From contig JAKEGR010000242.1 of the NCBI GenBank assembly GCA_022615465.1, positions 1-6,170 of the forward strand: a DNA stretch of 6,170 nucleotides, read 5' to 3'. Below the pieces are notes generated by a model. That model was not told the origin of the DNA. It searched no databases and saw only the letters and a program-made list of their open reading frames with translations. Of the stretch, positions 5,632 to 6,170 are shown one piece after another. How positions within the stretch are numbered: the first letter of the stretch is position 1; the number at the start of each line of letters is the position of its first letter. The translations under genes and the position numbers were made by a program. Source of the stretch: Planctomycetota bacterium (lineage in GTDB: Bacteria > Planctomycetota > Planctomycetia > Pirellulales > Lacipirellulaceae).

Positions 5632-6170
5632 ATGGTGACGCCCGAATCGACCACGCACCACGCCGACATGTCGCGATTGCTGATCATGGTCACATTGTTG
5701 GTTGCACTACCGCAAACTGCCGGTTCGCGTTCCGCGGCCGCTGAGCAGGTGGTTCTTTCTGGGCCGACGATGGGGACCACGTATCACGTCAAGTTCGTGC
5801 CCAAGCAGTCACGCGAGGCCTATGCCGACTTGCCGGAACGGATCCACGCGGTGCTGGAAGAGATCAATGGGCAGATGTCGACGTATCGCACCGATTCGGA
5901 AGTCTCGCGATTCAATCGCGCGCCGGCCGACGAGTGGTTTTCTGTGTCCTCAGCCACCGCGATGGTCGCAGCCACTGCCTTGGAGATCAGCCGCCAGACC
6001 GACGGTGCGCTGGATGTCACGGTCGGCCCGCTCGTTCGCTTGTGGCATTTTGGGCCGCCGGCGGATGAGCTCGACGAGACAACGAGAACGCAACTCAAAC
6101 CGCCCAACGACGAGGCGCTGCAAGCGGCGATCGCTCGCGTCGGCTACCAGAAGCTCGCAGTCCGCCACGA
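5632..6170 (+). CDS. apbE: ApbE-type FAD:protein FMN transferase, 3' partial
   Basis: The frame is open from the ATG at 5632 to the window edge, 179 codons, about half of the usual ~330-350 aa. ApbE attaches FMN from FAD to a Thr/Ser of target flavoproteins such as Nqr or Rnf subunits, outside the cytoplasmic membrane. A signal peptide (MSRLLIMVTLLVALPQTAG, residues 13-31) ends in an Ala-rich site (SAAAEQ); it has no lipobox cysteine, so it should be a soluble or signal-anchored form rather than a lipoprotein. Family motifs follow in order: GPTMGTTYHVKF (44-55), INGQMSTYRTDSEVSRFN (78-95) and DGALDVTVGPLVRLWHFG (124-141). AAAGG lies six nt before the ATG; a second ATG at 5668 would give a shorter signal. 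It is divergent from the SUMF1 gene. No flavoprotein target is visible in the window. Confidence 0.92.
   Translation, partial: MVTPESTTHHADMSRLLIMVTLLVALPQTAGSRSAAAEQVVLSGPTMGTTYHVKFVPKQSREAYADLPERIHAVLEEINGQMSTYRTDSEVSRFNRAPADEWFSVSSATAMVAATALEISRQTDGALDVTVGPLVRLWHFGPPADELDETTRTQLKPPNDEALQAAIARVGYQKLAVRH

Overview
The window looks like Planctomycetota DNA, most likely a Pirellulales-type genome. The evidence is a Tat-exported Gfo/Idh/MocA oxidoreductase next to an exported SUMF1 (FGE-sulfatase-like) protein, a long coiled-coil protein with a Gly-rich tail ending in FRTGGSF, moderately high GC, and mixed gene orientation with short operons. The lineage is inferred from protein families only; there is no rRNA or marker gene here.

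Layout. Positions 1-1379 (+) hold the 3' part of a coiled-coil protein of unknown function. A roughly 1.1 kb accessory cassette on the minus strand follows: an AbrB-type antitoxin (2117-2344) and a Doc/Fic-type toxin (1703-2110) in one operon, then a short relic (1514-1663) resembling a piece of a Lon-like (BrxL-type) protease. The toxin-antitoxin operon has a clear promoter (TTGACA, 17 nt, TACAGT) with a tandem 10-bp direct repeat at its start site, a probable autoregulatory operator.

The cassette is bracketed by two direct copies of an ~90-bp sequence. Copy A (1300-1397) is the 3' end and stop codon of the coiled-coil gene. Copy B (2498-2585) is an out-of-context, frameshifted duplicate of the same end. 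This suggests either insertion at the 3' end of the gene with duplication of that end, or a dispersed repeat captured as a C-terminal tail.

Positions 2714-5492 (-) carry a probable two-gene unit: an exported SUMF1-domain protein with no cysteines, then a Tat-exported oxidoreductase. Divergent to it, at 5632 to the window end (+), is the N-terminal half of an ApbE flavin transferase. The two divergent units appear to share overlapping promoters at 5561-5596. The SUMF1 protein, the oxidoreductase and ApbE all carry export signals, so this part of the window concerns extracytoplasmic functions; their substrates cannot be read from the sequence.
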